Positions 34,731 to 44,540 of a stretch of 64,000 bases of DNA are shown here, piece by piece (the first letter of the stretch is position 1; each line of letters opens with the position of its first letter). The translations under genes were made by a program, and so were the position numbers. A model generated the notes under the pieces. It ran no database searches, had not been told where the DNA came from, and saw nothing but the letters and a program-made list of their open reading frames with translations. The DNA is from an uncultured SAR116 cluster alpha proteobacterium (GTDB taxonomy: Bacteria; Pseudomonadota; Alphaproteobacteria; Puniceispirillales; Marisalimonadaceae). The stretch lies in NCBI GenBank assembly GCA_902537945.1, contig CACBDG010000001.1, positions 215,899-279,898 on the forward strand. The letters run 5' to 3'.

Positions 34731-36419
34731 ATGCGTTCTAGACGTGAATTTATTCAACTGGCATCTATTTCAGCTATGTTGCTGGCAACCAAACCTTGGA
34801 ACTCTATTGCCGCAAAACAAAATTTAAAAATTGAAGATCTTTTGGAGTTTGACACAAAAGGTCAAGTTACACTATTACATTTAACAGATTTACATGGTCA
34901 GTTAAAACCTGTTTACTTTAGACCACCATCAGAAAATTTTGGAGTAGGAAAATACGAGGGTATACCTCCACACTTAGTTGGAAAGGCATTCTTGAAACAT
35001 TTTGGTATCTCGCCAAAAACACCACTCGCATACGCTCATACTATGGTTGATTATATTCCATTGGCCATGGAATATGGTAAATTAGGAGGTCTAGACCATA
35101 CCTCTACATTAATAAATAAAATTCGTGCTGACAGAGGTGATGATAAGGTTTTACTTTTGGATGGTGGCGATACTTGGCAAGGTTCTTACACTTCACTAAA
35201 AACTCAAGGTGAAGACATGGTTGAACTTATGAAAGCAATAGGAACCGAAGCAATGGTTGGTCATTGGGAATTTACTCTTGGTAAAGAAAGAGTTAAAGAA
35301 TTAATACAAAAGATGGAATATCCATTTTTAGGAGGAAATGTATTTGACACTGAATGGGATGAACCAGTATTTGAAAGTACAGCTTTTTTTGAAAAAGGTG
35401 GAGTGAATATTGCCGTTATAGGTCAACATTTTCCATATACCCCTATTGCGAATCCAAGTTATCTAGTTAAAGGATGGTCTTTTGGAATTAGGCCAGAGGT
35501 TATACAAAAAAATGTTAATAAAGCACGAAAAAGAGGTGCAGAAATAGTTGTGCTTCTATCCCATAACGGATTCGATGTAGATCAAAAGTTAGCAACAATG
35601 ATAGAGGGTATAGACGTGATTTTAACTGGTCATACACATGACGCTATACCTAAAGCAATAAGAATAAATGGAACTATTCTTTTATCATCTGGTTCGCATG
35701 GTAAATATTTAGGTAGAATAGATTTAAAGGTCAATAATGGTAAAGTTATAGAAACATCTTCAAATTTAATTCCAATTTTTTCAGATGTAATTCCACCAGA
35801 TCCAGAGATTTCAAATTTAATAAATAAAGTAAGAGGTCCTTTTGAACAGGAGTGCAATCGCATTGTTGGTGAAACAGAAACACTTTTATATAGAAGAGGT
35901 AATTTTAATGGGAGTTGGGATGACATTATTTGTGACTCTATTATTCAAGAGAGGGATGCAGAAATATCTTTAAGTCCTGGATTTAGATGGGGAACTACAA
36001 TTTTACCAGGACAAAAAATTACAATTGATGATATTTATTCACAAACTGCAATGAACTATCCTGAAGTTTATAGAGTAGAAATGTCTGGGAAAATGATAAA
36101 AGAAATTCTTGAAGATGTTTGTGACAATATTTTTAATCCTGATCCTTTTTTTCAACAAGGAGGAGATATGGTTCGAGTTGGAGGAATTAAGTACACTTGT
36201 AGTCCAAAAAATGAAATGGGAAAAAGAATAAGTAACTTAAGAATAGCTTCTACAGATCAACCTCTAGAGGCTAGTAAAAAATACATAGTAGGTGGCTGGG
36301 GATCAGTTAATCCAGATGTCAATGGGCCACCTATATATTCACTTTTAGAAAAATATATATCAGAAAAAAAAGTTATAAATTCAAAAAAATCTGAAATTGT
36401 TGAAGTTCTTGGAATGTAA
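34731..36419 (+). CDS. soxB: Thiosulfohydrolase SoxB
   Basis: A 562-residue protein with a twin-arginine signal (MRSRREFIQLASISAM). The 5'-nucleotidase-like dimetal core is visible: LLHLTDLHGQLKPVYFRPP, LLLDGGDTWQGSY, MVGHWEFTLG (the SoxB-specific replacement of GNHEF), LLSHNGFDVDQ, and LTGHTHDAIP. SoxB hydrolyses the terminal sulfone from SoxY-bound S-thiosulfonate, releasing sulfate; it uses a dimanganese centre. It comes after soxCD, whereas many clusters place soxB before them. A strong terminator follows. Confidence 0.97.
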   Translation: MRSRREFIQLASISAMLLATKPWNSIAAKQNLKIEDLLEFDTKGQVTLLHLTDLHGQLKPVYFRPPSENFGVGKYEGIPPHLVGKAFLKHFGISPKTPLAYAHTMVDYIPLAMEYGKLGGLDHTSTLINKIRADRGDDKVLLLDGGDTWQGSYTSLKTQGEDMVELMKAIGTEAMVGHWEFTLGKERVKELIQKMEYPFLGGNVFDTEWDEPVFESTAFFEKGGVNIAVIGQHFPYTPIANPSYLVKGWSFGIRPEVIQKNVNKARKRGAEIVVLLSHNGFDVDQKLATMIEGIDVILTGHTHDAIPKAIRINGTILLSSGSHGKYLGRIDLKVNNGKVIETSSNLIPIFSDVIPPDPEISNLINKVRGPFEQECNRIVGETETLLYRRGNFNGSWDDIICDSIIQERDAEISLSPGFRWGTTILPGQKITIDDIYSQTAMNYPEVYRVEMSGKMIKEILEDVCDNIFNPDPFFQQGGDMVRVGGIKYTCSPKNEMGKRISNLRIASTDQPLEASKKYIVGGWGSVNPDVNGPPIYSLLEKYISEKKVINSKKSEIVEVLGM

Positions 36420-36421
36420 AT

Positions 36422-36465
36422 AACAGAAGGTAACCTATGAAATGATTACCTTCTGTTGGTTTTTA
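36422..36465. terminator. Terminator hairpin between soxB and soxF
   Basis: A perfect 12-base stem, AACAGAAGGTAA and TTACCTTCTGTT, with a 12-base loop and GGTTTTT downstream on the plus strand. It separates convergent soxB and soxF and ends the plus-strand sox operon. Confidence 0.87.
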
Positions 36466-36467
36466 AA

Positions 36468-37733
36468 TTATGAAAACATGTCGGATGTAATTCCTGAGTA
36501 CCATCCGATTGATTCTTCATAGGTTGCTTTTCTTAAGTTACTGTCTTCACCAGTCTTAGAAATAAACCCACTGGTTTTATCAATTTTTTCTGCTGTGGCT
36601 TTGTAGTTTGCTCCAACTTTAATACCATCATTGGTTGCTACAAGTGACCAACAAGTATTAGCAAAACGCGGAGTAAATACTTTACTACCTGTTAAACTTC
36701 CTCTGATATGGTTTGCAGCAACTTTGGCTTGACTGTTAGCAGAGAAACCAGACTTAGGCATTGACTTAGCAATTGAAGCGTCACCTAAAACATAAATATT
36801 TTCATCAGCTTGAGCTTGCATAGATGCAGGAACGATTGGACACCAATCACCTTTGTTTACACCAGCGTTCATTGCTATACGTCCAGCTCTTTGAGCAGGA
36901 ACAACACTTGCTGCATCTGCTTTGAAAGTGTCTAAATCAGTTTCAAACTCCATGGTTGCAGCATTAATTTTTTTGATACCGCCATGAGTTTCTGCGCTTA
37001 TCCATTCAATCATCCCTGGATAATGCTTCTGCCAACCTTCCATAAATAAGCCTTGTTTAGAAAACTTATTTTTAGGATCTAAAATTACAATTTTAGCTGT
37101 AGGATTAGATTTTTTAAATTGATGAGCAATCATTGAAACTCTCTCATAAGGTCCAGGTGGGCAACGATATGGGTTTGGTGGAGGTACCATTACAAATGTT
37201 CCACCTTTCTTCATACCTTTAACCTGATTCTTTAACAATTGAACTTGTGTACCAGATTTCCATGCGTGTGGCATTTTAGATTGCGCTTCTGCAGAATATC
37301 CGTTTACACTTTCGAACTTAAGATCAATTCCAGGCGAAATTACGAGTTTATCATATGAAATACTTTCGCCAGAACCTAGATTGACCTTTTTTGCAGCATT
37401 ATTAACGGATAAAGCCCATTCATGAACCATATTCACACCATGATTTACTGCTAATCCGTAATAATTATGACCTATAGAACCATAAGCCCTAAAGTCTCCT
37501 AAATAAAGATTTGAGAAGAAACACGTATAATATCTTTTTGATGCTTCAACTAAAGTAACATCAATAGCTCCTTTTGAGTCTTTAGCAATATACTTTGCTG
37601 CGGTCGCTCCACCTGCTCCACCGCCAATTACAACTACTCTTGGCAGTGCCCCAAAAGCAATTGAAGGCATTGAAAGTGCCGTTGTTGTGGCTGCTGCAAG
37701 CCCAACAAAAGTTCGTCTTTTTATTTTTGTCAT
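36468..37733 (-). CDS. soxF: SoxF / flavocytochrome c sulfide dehydrogenase flavoprotein subunit
   Basis: A 421-residue flavoprotein with a twin-arginine signal (IKRRTFVGLAAATTTALS). FAD binding is shown by RVVVIGGGAGGATAAKYIA. The redox-disulfide cysteines expected in FCSD are probably YYTCFFSNLY and KGDWCPIVPAS; the C-terminal IYVLGDASIAKSMPKSGFSANSQAK is the second FAD motif. It oxidises sulfide to sulfur or enhances SoxYZ activity in the periplasm. The partner cytochrome gene lies just upstream on the same strand (71-base gap), with a GGAGG ribosome site for soxF. Confidence 0.93.
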   Translation of the reverse strand: MTKIKRRTFVGLAAATTTALSMPSIAFGALPRVVVIGGGAGGATAAKYIAKDSKGAIDVTLVEASKRYYTCFFSNLYLGDFRAYGSIGHNYYGLAVNHGVNMVHEWALSVNNAAKKVNLGSGESISYDKLVISPGIDLKFESVNGYSAEAQSKMPHAWKSGTQVQLLKNQVKGMKKGGTFVMVPPPNPYRCPPGPYERVSMIAHQFKKSNPTAKIVILDPKNKFSKQGLFMEGWQKHYPGMIEWISAETHGGIKKINAATMEFETDLDTFKADAASVVPAQRAGRIAMNAGVNKGDWCPIVPASMQAQADENIYVLGDASIAKSMPKSGFSANSQAKVAANHIRGSLTGSKVFTPRFANTCWSLVATNDGIKVGANYKATAEKIDKTSGFISKTGEDSNLRKATYEESIGWYSGITSDMFS

Positions 37734-37804
37734 TTAATCCTCCTCCAGAAGTTAATAACTAATATAAATGTTATAGTTTTTTCATCTTAAGTAAAATTTT
37801 ATTT

Positions 37805-38125
37805 TTATTTCAACTTGCTTAGGTAAAGAGCAAGTGAGTTTATTTCTTCTTCTCCAAGTCTTTCTGCAACCATTTGCATAACTGCATTTTCTTTTTCTTT
37901 TGATTTGTAAGCCAAAATTTTGGTTATAAATTGATTCGTCTTCATTCCAGTTATTTTTGGTATACCTTGTCCTAATCCAGTTGAATTATGGCAAGTAACA
38001 CATTCACCAAATAGATGTTCACCATAATCAGCATCTGCGCCAACCAGTTGCTTTTGGTCAGCAAATATGCTGTTAGTAAAAATTAATGAAAATACAATTG
38101 ATAAAAGTACTAATTTGGACTTCAT
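37805..38125 (-). CDS. Small periplasmic cytochrome c (SoxE/FccA-like)
   Basis: A 106-residue exported cytochrome. The signal is LVLLSIVFSLIFTNSIFA; the single haem site is GECVTCHNSTGLGQGIPKI, with the axial Met likely in KITGMKTNQF. It is followed by soxF, making it the likely electron acceptor of the flavoprotein. Classical SoxE and FccA are dihaem, so this is a minimal, one-haem version. The ribosome site is GGGGGAGG. It is divergent from acnB. Confidence 0.87.
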   Translation of the reverse strand: MKSKLVLLSIVFSLIFTNSIFADQKQLVGADADYGEHLFGECVTCHNSTGLGQGIPKITGMKTNQFITKILAYKSKEKENAVMQMVAERLGEEEINSLALYLSKLK

Positions 38126-38321
38126 AACCTCCCCCAGGCTTGAAAGTATATTAATTTTACTTTTAATAATTTAATTATTTCCAATTTATTTTTTTTATCA
38201 AGAGATAATTATAATTCACAAAATTTTGTTGTTATGATTTTAGTTTACAAGTAAATTATCTAAAATATTCAAAGAATTTATTATAGCATCTTAATTATAT
38301 TTTTAATTTGTGGGAAAGATT

Positions 38322-41114
38322 ATGAGTTTATATACCAATTATTTGTCAGAAATAGAAACTAGAAAAAAAGAAGGTTTGAAGCCCAAGCCAATTGAAGATG
38401 GTAAGTTATTAAAAGAAATAATTTCACAAATTAAAGATACTAATAATAATTACAGAAAGGAATCTATCAATTTCTTAATTTATAATACTATACCTGGAAC
38501 AACCTCAGCTGCTCTTGAAAAATCTAAATTTCTAAAAGAGATAATTTTAGAAAATATTAAAGTTGATGAAATAAAACCATCATTTGCTTTTGAATTATTG
38601 TCACATATGAAAGGTGGTCCATCTATCGAAGTTCTTCTTGATTTAGCACTTAGCGATGACAAATCTTTAGCAATAGATGCCGCAGAAGTTTTAAAAACCC
38701 AAGTTTTTTTGTATGAGGCGGACACTTCTAGATTAGAAAATGCTTACAAAGATGGAAACAAAATTGCTGAAGACATTCTAAAAAGTTATTCTAATGCTGA
38801 ATTTTTTACAAAACTTCCAGAAATTGAAGAAGAGGTAAAAGTTGTAACTTACGTTGCCGCAGAGGGTGATATTTCAACGGATTTGTTATCACCTGGAAAT
38901 CAAGCACACTCTAGATCTGATCGAGAGTTACATGGTAAATGTATGATTTCAGAAAAAGCCCAATTGGAAATTACTGAATTAAAAAAGCAACATCCTGATA
39001 AGCGTGTGATGTTAATCGCAGAAAAGGGCACTATGGGTGTTGGATCATCACGAATGTCTGGTGTTAATAATGTTGCCTTATGGACTGGAAAACAAGCAAG
39101 TCCCTATGTGCCATTTGTAAATATTGCACCTATTGTTGCTGGTACAAATGGTATCTCTCCAATATTTTTAACTACTGTAGGAGTTACAGGAGGAATAGGT
39201 ATAGACCTAAAAAATTGGGTAAAAAAACTTGATTCAGATGGTAATCCAATAATTAACAACGATGATAATCCGGTTCTTGAACAAAAATATAGTGTTGATA
39301 CTGGTACAGTATTGAAAATTAACACAAAAAAGAAAAAACTTTTTGATGAAACAGGAGAGAAAGAATTAGTTGATTTATCATCTTCCTTTTCACCTCAAAA
39401 ACAAGAATTTATGAAAGCAGGTGGATCCTATGCAATTGTCTTCGGAAAAAAATTGCAGAGTTTTGCCTGTAAGGTTCTAAATGTTGAATTAAAGTCTGCT
39501 TTTGCACCTTCAAAACAAATCTATAATGAAGGGCAAGGATTTACAGCTGTTGAAAAGATATTTAATGCAAATGCAGTTGGTGTAGAAGAGGATGTGCTTT
39601 TACACGCAGGCTCTGATGTGAGGGTTAAAGTAAATATTGTTGGATCACAAGATACTACAGGTTTAATGACGTCTCAAGAATTAGAGGCAATGGCAGCAAC
39701 TGTAATTTCGCCGACTGTAGATGGTGCTTATCAATCAGGTTGTCATACAGCCTCAGTTTGGGATTTTAAAGCTCAGGAAAACACTCCAAGACTGATGAAA
39801 TTTATGCATAAATTTGGTCTTATTACTGCGCGTGACCCAAAAGATTCTTATCATTCAATGACTGACGTTATCCATAAAGTATTGAATGATATAACTGTTG
39901 ATGATTGGTCAATTATTATTGGTGGTGACTCTCATACTAGAATGTCAAAAGGTGTAGCATTCGGGGCAGACTCTGGAACTGTTGCTTTAGCTTTAGCAAC
40001 TGGTGAAGCAACAATGCCAATACCAGAGTCAGTGAAAGTAACTTTTAAGGGTAAAATGGGCGATCATATGGACTTCAGAGATGTAGTTCACGCTACACAA
40101 GCCCAGATGCTTAAGCAGTTTGGCGATAATGTATTTCAAGGGAAAATTATCGAAGTTCATCTTGGAACTCTTCTTGCTGACCAAGCTTTTACGTTTACCG
40201 ATTGGACTGCTGAGATGAAGGCAAAGGCATCAATATGTATTTCAGAAGATGCAACATTAATTAAGTCATTAGAAATTGCTAAGGACAGAATTCAAGTCAT
40301 GATAGACAAGGGAATGGAAAACGAAAATAAAATGCTTAATAAGTTAATAGGGATTGCTGAAAAAAGAATTTCAGAGATCAAATCTGGTAAAAAACCAGCC
40401 TTAAGACCTGATAAAAATGCAAAGTATTCAGCTGAAGTAGAAGTTGATCTAGACTTAATAGATGAACCAATGATTGCTGATCCAGATGTTAATAATTCAG
40501 ACGTGTCAAAGAGATATACACATGATACAATTAGACCAATTTCTTATTACAATGCTGAAAAAAAGGTAGATTTAGGTTTTGTCGGCTCTTGTATGGTACA
40601 TAAAGGCGATGTAAAAATTGTCGCACAAATGCTTCGTAATCTTGAAAAAGCTTCGGGTCAGGTAAGGTTTAAGGCACCTTTAGTTTTAGCAGCTCCAACT
40701 TATAATATAATTGATGAACTTAAGGATGAAGGTGACTGGAGTATATTACAAAAATATTCTGGTTTTGAATTTGATGATAAAAATCCTAAGAAATCAGCTC
40801 GTCTAGAATATGAAAATATTCTTTACCTTGAAAGGCCAGGATGTAATCTTTGCATGGGCAACCAAGAAAAAGCAGCAAAGGGTGACACAGTGTTAGCCAC
40901 TTCAACTAGACTATTTCAAGGAAGAGTGGTTGAAGACTCCCAAGAAAAAAAAGGTGAGTCACTGCTTGCATCAACACCAGTTGTTGTTCTTTCAGCGATT
41001 TTGGGAAGAACCCCAACTATTGACGAGTATAAAATAGCTGTTGAAGGTATTGATCTTACTAAATTTGCACCACCAATAGAAAAAAATCAAAATAGTTTAT
41101 CAGCACATTTTTAA
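38322..41114 (+). CDS. acnB: Aconitate hydratase B
   Basis: The track opens at GTG 38310; the ATG at 38322 with GGGAAAG upstream is preferred. The 930-residue protein has AcnB order: an N-terminal HEAT-like domain (to about residue 160), the swivel domain (AEGDISTDLLSPGNQAHSRSD), and the core with GCHTASVWDFKA, VDDWSIIIGGDSHTRMSKGVAFGADSG, and CNLCMGNQ, which holds two of the three Fe-S cluster cysteines; a third is likely in VGSCMVHKGD. It isomerises citrate and isocitrate in the TCA cycle. An in-family long linker (residues 315-340) accounts for extra length relative to E. coli. Confidence 0.96.
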   Translation: MSLYTNYLSEIETRKKEGLKPKPIEDGKLLKEIISQIKDTNNNYRKESINFLIYNTIPGTTSAALEKSKFLKEIILENIKVDEIKPSFAFELLSHMKGGPSIEVLLDLALSDDKSLAIDAAEVLKTQVFLYEADTSRLENAYKDGNKIAEDILKSYSNAEFFTKLPEIEEEVKVVTYVAAEGDISTDLLSPGNQAHSRSDRELHGKCMISEKAQLEITELKKQHPDKRVMLIAEKGTMGVGSSRMSGVNNVALWTGKQASPYVPFVNIAPIVAGTNGISPIFLTTVGVTGGIGIDLKNWVKKLDSDGNPIINNDDNPVLEQKYSVDTGTVLKINTKKKKLFDETGEKELVDLSSSFSPQKQEFMKAGGSYAIVFGKKLQSFACKVLNVELKSAFAPSKQIYNEGQGFTAVEKIFNANAVGVEEDVLLHAGSDVRVKVNIVGSQDTTGLMTSQELEAMAATVISPTVDGAYQSGCHTASVWDFKAQENTPRLMKFMHKFGLITARDPKDSYHSMTDVIHKVLNDITVDDWSIIIGGDSHTRMSKGVAFGADSGTVALALATGEATMPIPESVKVTFKGKMGDHMDFRDVVHATQAQMLKQFGDNVFQGKIIEVHLGTLLADQAFTFTDWTAEMKAKASICISEDATLIKSLEIAKDRIQVMIDKGMENENKMLNKLIGIAEKRISEIKSGKKPALRPDKNAKYSAEVEVDLDLIDEPMIADPDVNNSDVSKRYTHDTIRPISYYNAEKKVDLGFVGSCMVHKGDVKIVAQMLRNLEKASGQVRFKAPLVLAAPTYNIIDELKDEGDWSILQKYSGFEFDDKNPKKSARLEYENILYLERPGCNLCMGNQEKAAKGDTVLATSTRLFQGRVVEDSQEKKGESLLASTPVVVLSAILGRTPTIDEYKIAVEGIDLTKFAPPIEKNQNSLSAHF

Positions 41115-41178
41115 TTTAGGTTCAAATTATTAGATTAACAGAAAAATTCTTGTTTAACTTAATTGATTGGTTAATTGT

Positions 41179-43341
41179 GTGAAACAAAAAGTAAAAATTT
41201 ATTCTTTACTATTTTTTTTAAGCATTTTTTTAATAAATTTTGAAAGAGTTTTTGCCGCTTCAAATACTAAATTTACTCCCTACTACATTTTAGATTTAAA
41301 TACTTTTGATACAATTCCAAAAAGATATTTAGAATTTGCTGAGGGATTTGATGAAAATGTTTCTTTTAAAACTCTATCTGACTTAGAGTGGAAAAAGACT
41401 TTAGATGATGATCAATCATTTGTTAACGGTTATTGGGTTCGTTTTAGTATCTTAAATAATACTAAAAAAGATAGTATTGGAATTAACTATAGTTACAATA
41501 ATGAAAAAAAAGTTTTTATTCACAATATTAATGGAATTATTGAATACCCTTACTGGAGAGAGAAATTTGACAATTGGATTGATGATAAAAGGATAAGAAC
41601 AAGTTATAAACTTTCTATTAAATCGAATGAAATTGCTCAAGTTTATAGTTTTTTTAGAAAAAAACCATTTGATAGATATATGGGTAGAGATAGCTTACAT
41701 CGAATGACCGTAAGTACTTGGGAAAATATTCGAACCCATCAATTTGTTAAAATTGCAGCAAATATTGCAACATTTGCAATAGCAATAACTTTTGCTATTT
41801 ATTATTTATTCATTTTTATTGTTTCTAAGGGAAATTATTTATGGCTGTCACTTAGCCTCTTTCAAATTTCTTTTCTTTCCATTACAAATTTAGTAGTTGG
41901 AAGGATTATTGGTATAACTTCGTGGTTATATGCAAGTGAATTTTCTTTAAGTTTAATTTCCTTTTTATTTTTGTTGTTACTTCAATTTTTTAGACAGTCT
42001 CTAAACTTAAAATTGAATTACCCATTGCTTAACAAAATATTTCTATTAGTCATAATTTTCTATATTTTAATGTTTGTTTTAAATCTTTATTCGTCTTTAT
42101 TTTGGCCAAGTGTTCCTTATCTTGATTTAAATCTTTATCCGCCTGACATGAATGGGCCGGGTCTAGTTAAGCCAAAATATTTATTTATACCTTTTATCAT
42201 ATTATTACTAACTTCAGCTGTTGTATCATTTCATCTGTGGAAAAAAGGGAGTAAGTATGCAAAATATTTATGTATATCCTTTGCACTTCCTTTCTTGTCG
42301 GCACCAATTTCGGGTATAGCTTATTTGTTTTATGATTTTAATTGGATCACTTGGTTAATAATAAATTCTGCTGTTGGAATTTTATTTCTAGGGATGTTTA
42401 TAACTTTTGGTTTTGCTGTTGCACAGCAACTAAATGATATGAAATTATTAGCACTTCAACAACAAGTTAAATTAACTGAAGCTTACCAAAGATTTGTTCC
42501 ATCTGAATTACTCAAAAATCTTGGGAAAAATAGTATTTTAGACGTCTCATTAGGTGATCAAGTAAACGTAAAAATGAGTATATTATTTTCAGATATAAGA
42601 TCCTTTACATCCATATCTGAGAAAATGACGCCTAAGGAGAATTTTTCTTTTTTAAATTCCTATTTAAATCAAATGAGCCCAATTATAAGAGAAAATAAAG
42701 GATACATTGATAAATTTATGGGCGATGGTGTTATGGCTCTGTTTAAGAATTCTGCAAACGACGCTGTAAAAGCAGCAATAGAAATGCAAAAATATTTGAT
42801 TCAATATAATGCTAGTTCTTTTAAAAATAAAACTCATAAAATTAATATTGGAATAGGTATTAATACCGGAGAAATGATGTTAGGCACACTAGGTGAAATA
42901 AATAGAATGGAAGGATCAGTAATCAGTGATGCTGTCAATTTAGCCTCACGACTAGAAGGGTTAACAAAAAATTATAAAGCTGGCATTATTATTTCAGAAG
43001 AAACTTATAAAAATATTAATAAAGATTTATTCGCCATTAGATTTATAGATCTTGTAGCCGTAAAAGGAAAAAATAAAGCTATAAAAATTTTTGAAGTTTT
43101 TGATGCAGATCTTGAAAAATTAAAACAACTAAAAATTGAAACTTTAAATGATTTTAAAAAAGCCATCAAAGGCTATTTTGAACATAATTTTGAAAATTCA
43201 CTAAAATTATTTTCAAAAATAAATAAGATTAATCCTGATGATAAGGTAACAGAAATATTTATTAATAGATGTAAAAAAATCATAAAAGAAGGTTGGAATC
43301 CTAATTTATGGGATGGTGTTAATCGTTTAAGCAATAAATAA
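41179..43341 (+). CDS. 7TMR-DISM receptor with class III adenylate/guanylate cyclase domain
   Basis: The track starts at TTG 41167; GTG at 41179 begins a clear signal peptide (KQKVKIYSLLFFLSIFLIN). The protein of about 720 residues has an extracytoplasmic 7TMR-DISMED2-type beta domain (to about 190), seven membrane helices (about 195-420), a short coiled coil (LNDMKLLALQQQVKLTEAYQRF), and a cyclase domain. Metal-binding Asp residues are in LFSDIRSFTSI and KFMGDGVMALF, and transition-state Asn and Arg in AVNLASRLEG. The base-selecting pair appears to be Lys (YIDKFMGDG) and Ser (GSVISDAVN), favouring adenylate cyclase. It would turn an outside carbohydrate-like or other ligand into cAMP. Confidence 0.88.
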   Translation: MKQKVKIYSLLFFLSIFLINFERVFAASNTKFTPYYILDLNTFDTIPKRYLEFAEGFDENVSFKTLSDLEWKKTLDDDQSFVNGYWVRFSILNNTKKDSIGINYSYNNEKKVFIHNINGIIEYPYWREKFDNWIDDKRIRTSYKLSIKSNEIAQVYSFFRKKPFDRYMGRDSLHRMTVSTWENIRTHQFVKIAANIATFAIAITFAIYYLFIFIVSKGNYLWLSLSLFQISFLSITNLVVGRIIGITSWLYASEFSLSLISFLFLLLLQFFRQSLNLKLNYPLLNKIFLLVIIFYILMFVLNLYSSLFWPSVPYLDLNLYPPDMNGPGLVKPKYLFIPFIILLLTSAVVSFHLWKKGSKYAKYLCISFALPFLSAPISGIAYLFYDFNWITWLIINSAVGILFLGMFITFGFAVAQQLNDMKLLALQQQVKLTEAYQRFVPSELLKNLGKNSILDVSLGDQVNVKMSILFSDIRSFTSISEKMTPKENFSFLNSYLNQMSPIIRENKGYIDKFMGDGVMALFKNSANDAVKAAIEMQKYLIQYNASSFKNKTHKINIGIGINTGEMMLGTLGEINRMEGSVISDAVNLASRLEGLTKNYKAGIIISEETYKNINKDLFAIRFIDLVAVKGKNKAIKIFEVFDADLEKLKQLKIETLNDFKKAIKGYFEHNFENSLKLFSKINKINPDDKVTEIFINRCKKIIKEGWNPNLWDGVNRLSNK

Positions 43342-43356
43342 TGAACTGGTAAAACA

Positions 43357-44517
43357 TTGACAAAATCAAGTACTTTAAAAAATAAACTTAAATTTAGTTT
43401 ATGTGTAATAATAATGATTTTACAATTTTCTGGTTGTGATCAATTTGGATCAATACCTAAAGATGATGATTACTTTAGAATGAAAAAATCGTCTAATTAT
43501 AATATTCCAGAAGATAAGTTTGTAAATCAAAACCCAGACGTTATGGAAAATGTGAAAAAAAATAGTGGATTTTGGGCAAATCCTAGAAAAAATATGGCTA
43601 ACAATTATTTCTTTAATTCCAACAAGACAGAACCAGAAACAATGTTACCAGAAGATAAAACTTCATTAAATGAAAATTTTGTAAAAAGTAGTAATAATAT
43701 TAAATTTGCTTGGTTAGGTCATTCCAGTATTTTGATGTCTATAAATAACAAGATTATTTTAATTGACCCTATATTTTCATCATCTGCGTCACCATTTAGT
43801 TGGCTTATTAAAAGGTATCAACCACCTGTATTTAAATTGAAGGAATTACCAAAAGTTGATTTTATACTTATTTCGCATGATCATTATGATCATTTAGACA
43901 TGAAAACAATAAAGTTTTTTAACAACAACAAAGATATTTCATTTGTTGTACCATTAGGAGTAGGATCTCATTTAAAAAAATGGGGAGTTGAAAATTCAAG
44001 AATAACAGAGATGGATTGGTGGGATACTAAAATAATTAAAGGCATTAAATTTATTTGTACTCCTGCACAACATTTTTCTGGAAGAAAAGCTTTTATAGAA
44101 ACACAAAAATCATTGTGGGCATCGTGGCTTGTTAAATCAGGAGAGAGAAGTTTTTATTTTAGTGGTGATTCAGGTTATGCAAAACACTATAAGGAAATTG
44201 GAGATAAATATGGTCCTATGGAGGTCGTATTCATGGATAGTGGGCAATATAATACTCGATGGAGAGAAGTGCATAACATGCCTGAAGAAGTTATCAAGGG
44301 CTTCATTGATTTAAAAGGTGAAAATCTTATACCCATTCATTGGGGTATGTTTACTTTAGCAATGCATAACTGGTTTGATCCTCCAGTTGAAATTAAAAAA
44401 AGAGCAGAAGAAAAAAGTATATCTCTAATTACTCCTATAATTGGTCAGGTAATAGATATGAAAAATTTAATTGATACTGAGAGCTGGTGGGAAAAATTTA
44501 TAAATGTAATTAAATAA
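43357..44517 (+). CDS. Lipoprotein metallo-beta-lactamase-fold hydrolase (NAPE-PLD/UlaG-like)
   Basis: A 386-residue protein starting at TTG with a signal and likely lipobox (ILQFSGCDQF). The MBL core has FAWLGHSSILMSIN, ILIDPIFSSSASPFSW, the metal motif LISHDHYDHLD, PAQHFSGR, FSGDSGYAKHYKEI, and IPIHWGMFTLAMHNWFDPP. The order and the HFSGR, GDSGY and HWG motifs match N-acyl-phosphatidylethanolamine phospholipase D-like MBL proteins. Lipid anchoring in the envelope suggests action on phospholipids or their derivatives (inference). It begins 15 bases after the cyclase gene. Confidence 0.84.
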   Translation: MTKSSTLKNKLKFSLCVIIMILQFSGCDQFGSIPKDDDYFRMKKSSNYNIPEDKFVNQNPDVMENVKKNSGFWANPRKNMANNYFFNSNKTEPETMLPEDKTSLNENFVKSSNNIKFAWLGHSSILMSINNKIILIDPIFSSSASPFSWLIKRYQPPVFKLKELPKVDFILISHDHYDHLDMKTIKFFNNNKDISFVVPLGVGSHLKKWGVENSRITEMDWWDTKIIKGIKFICTPAQHFSGRKAFIETQKSLWASWLVKSGERSFYFSGDSGYAKHYKEIGDKYGPMEVVFMDSGQYNTRWREVHNMPEEVIKGFIDLKGENLIPIHWGMFTLAMHNWFDPPVEIKKRAEEKSISLITPIIGQVIDMKNLIDTESWWEKFINVIK

Positions 44518-44540
44518 AAAAATCAAATATTTTTAATAAA

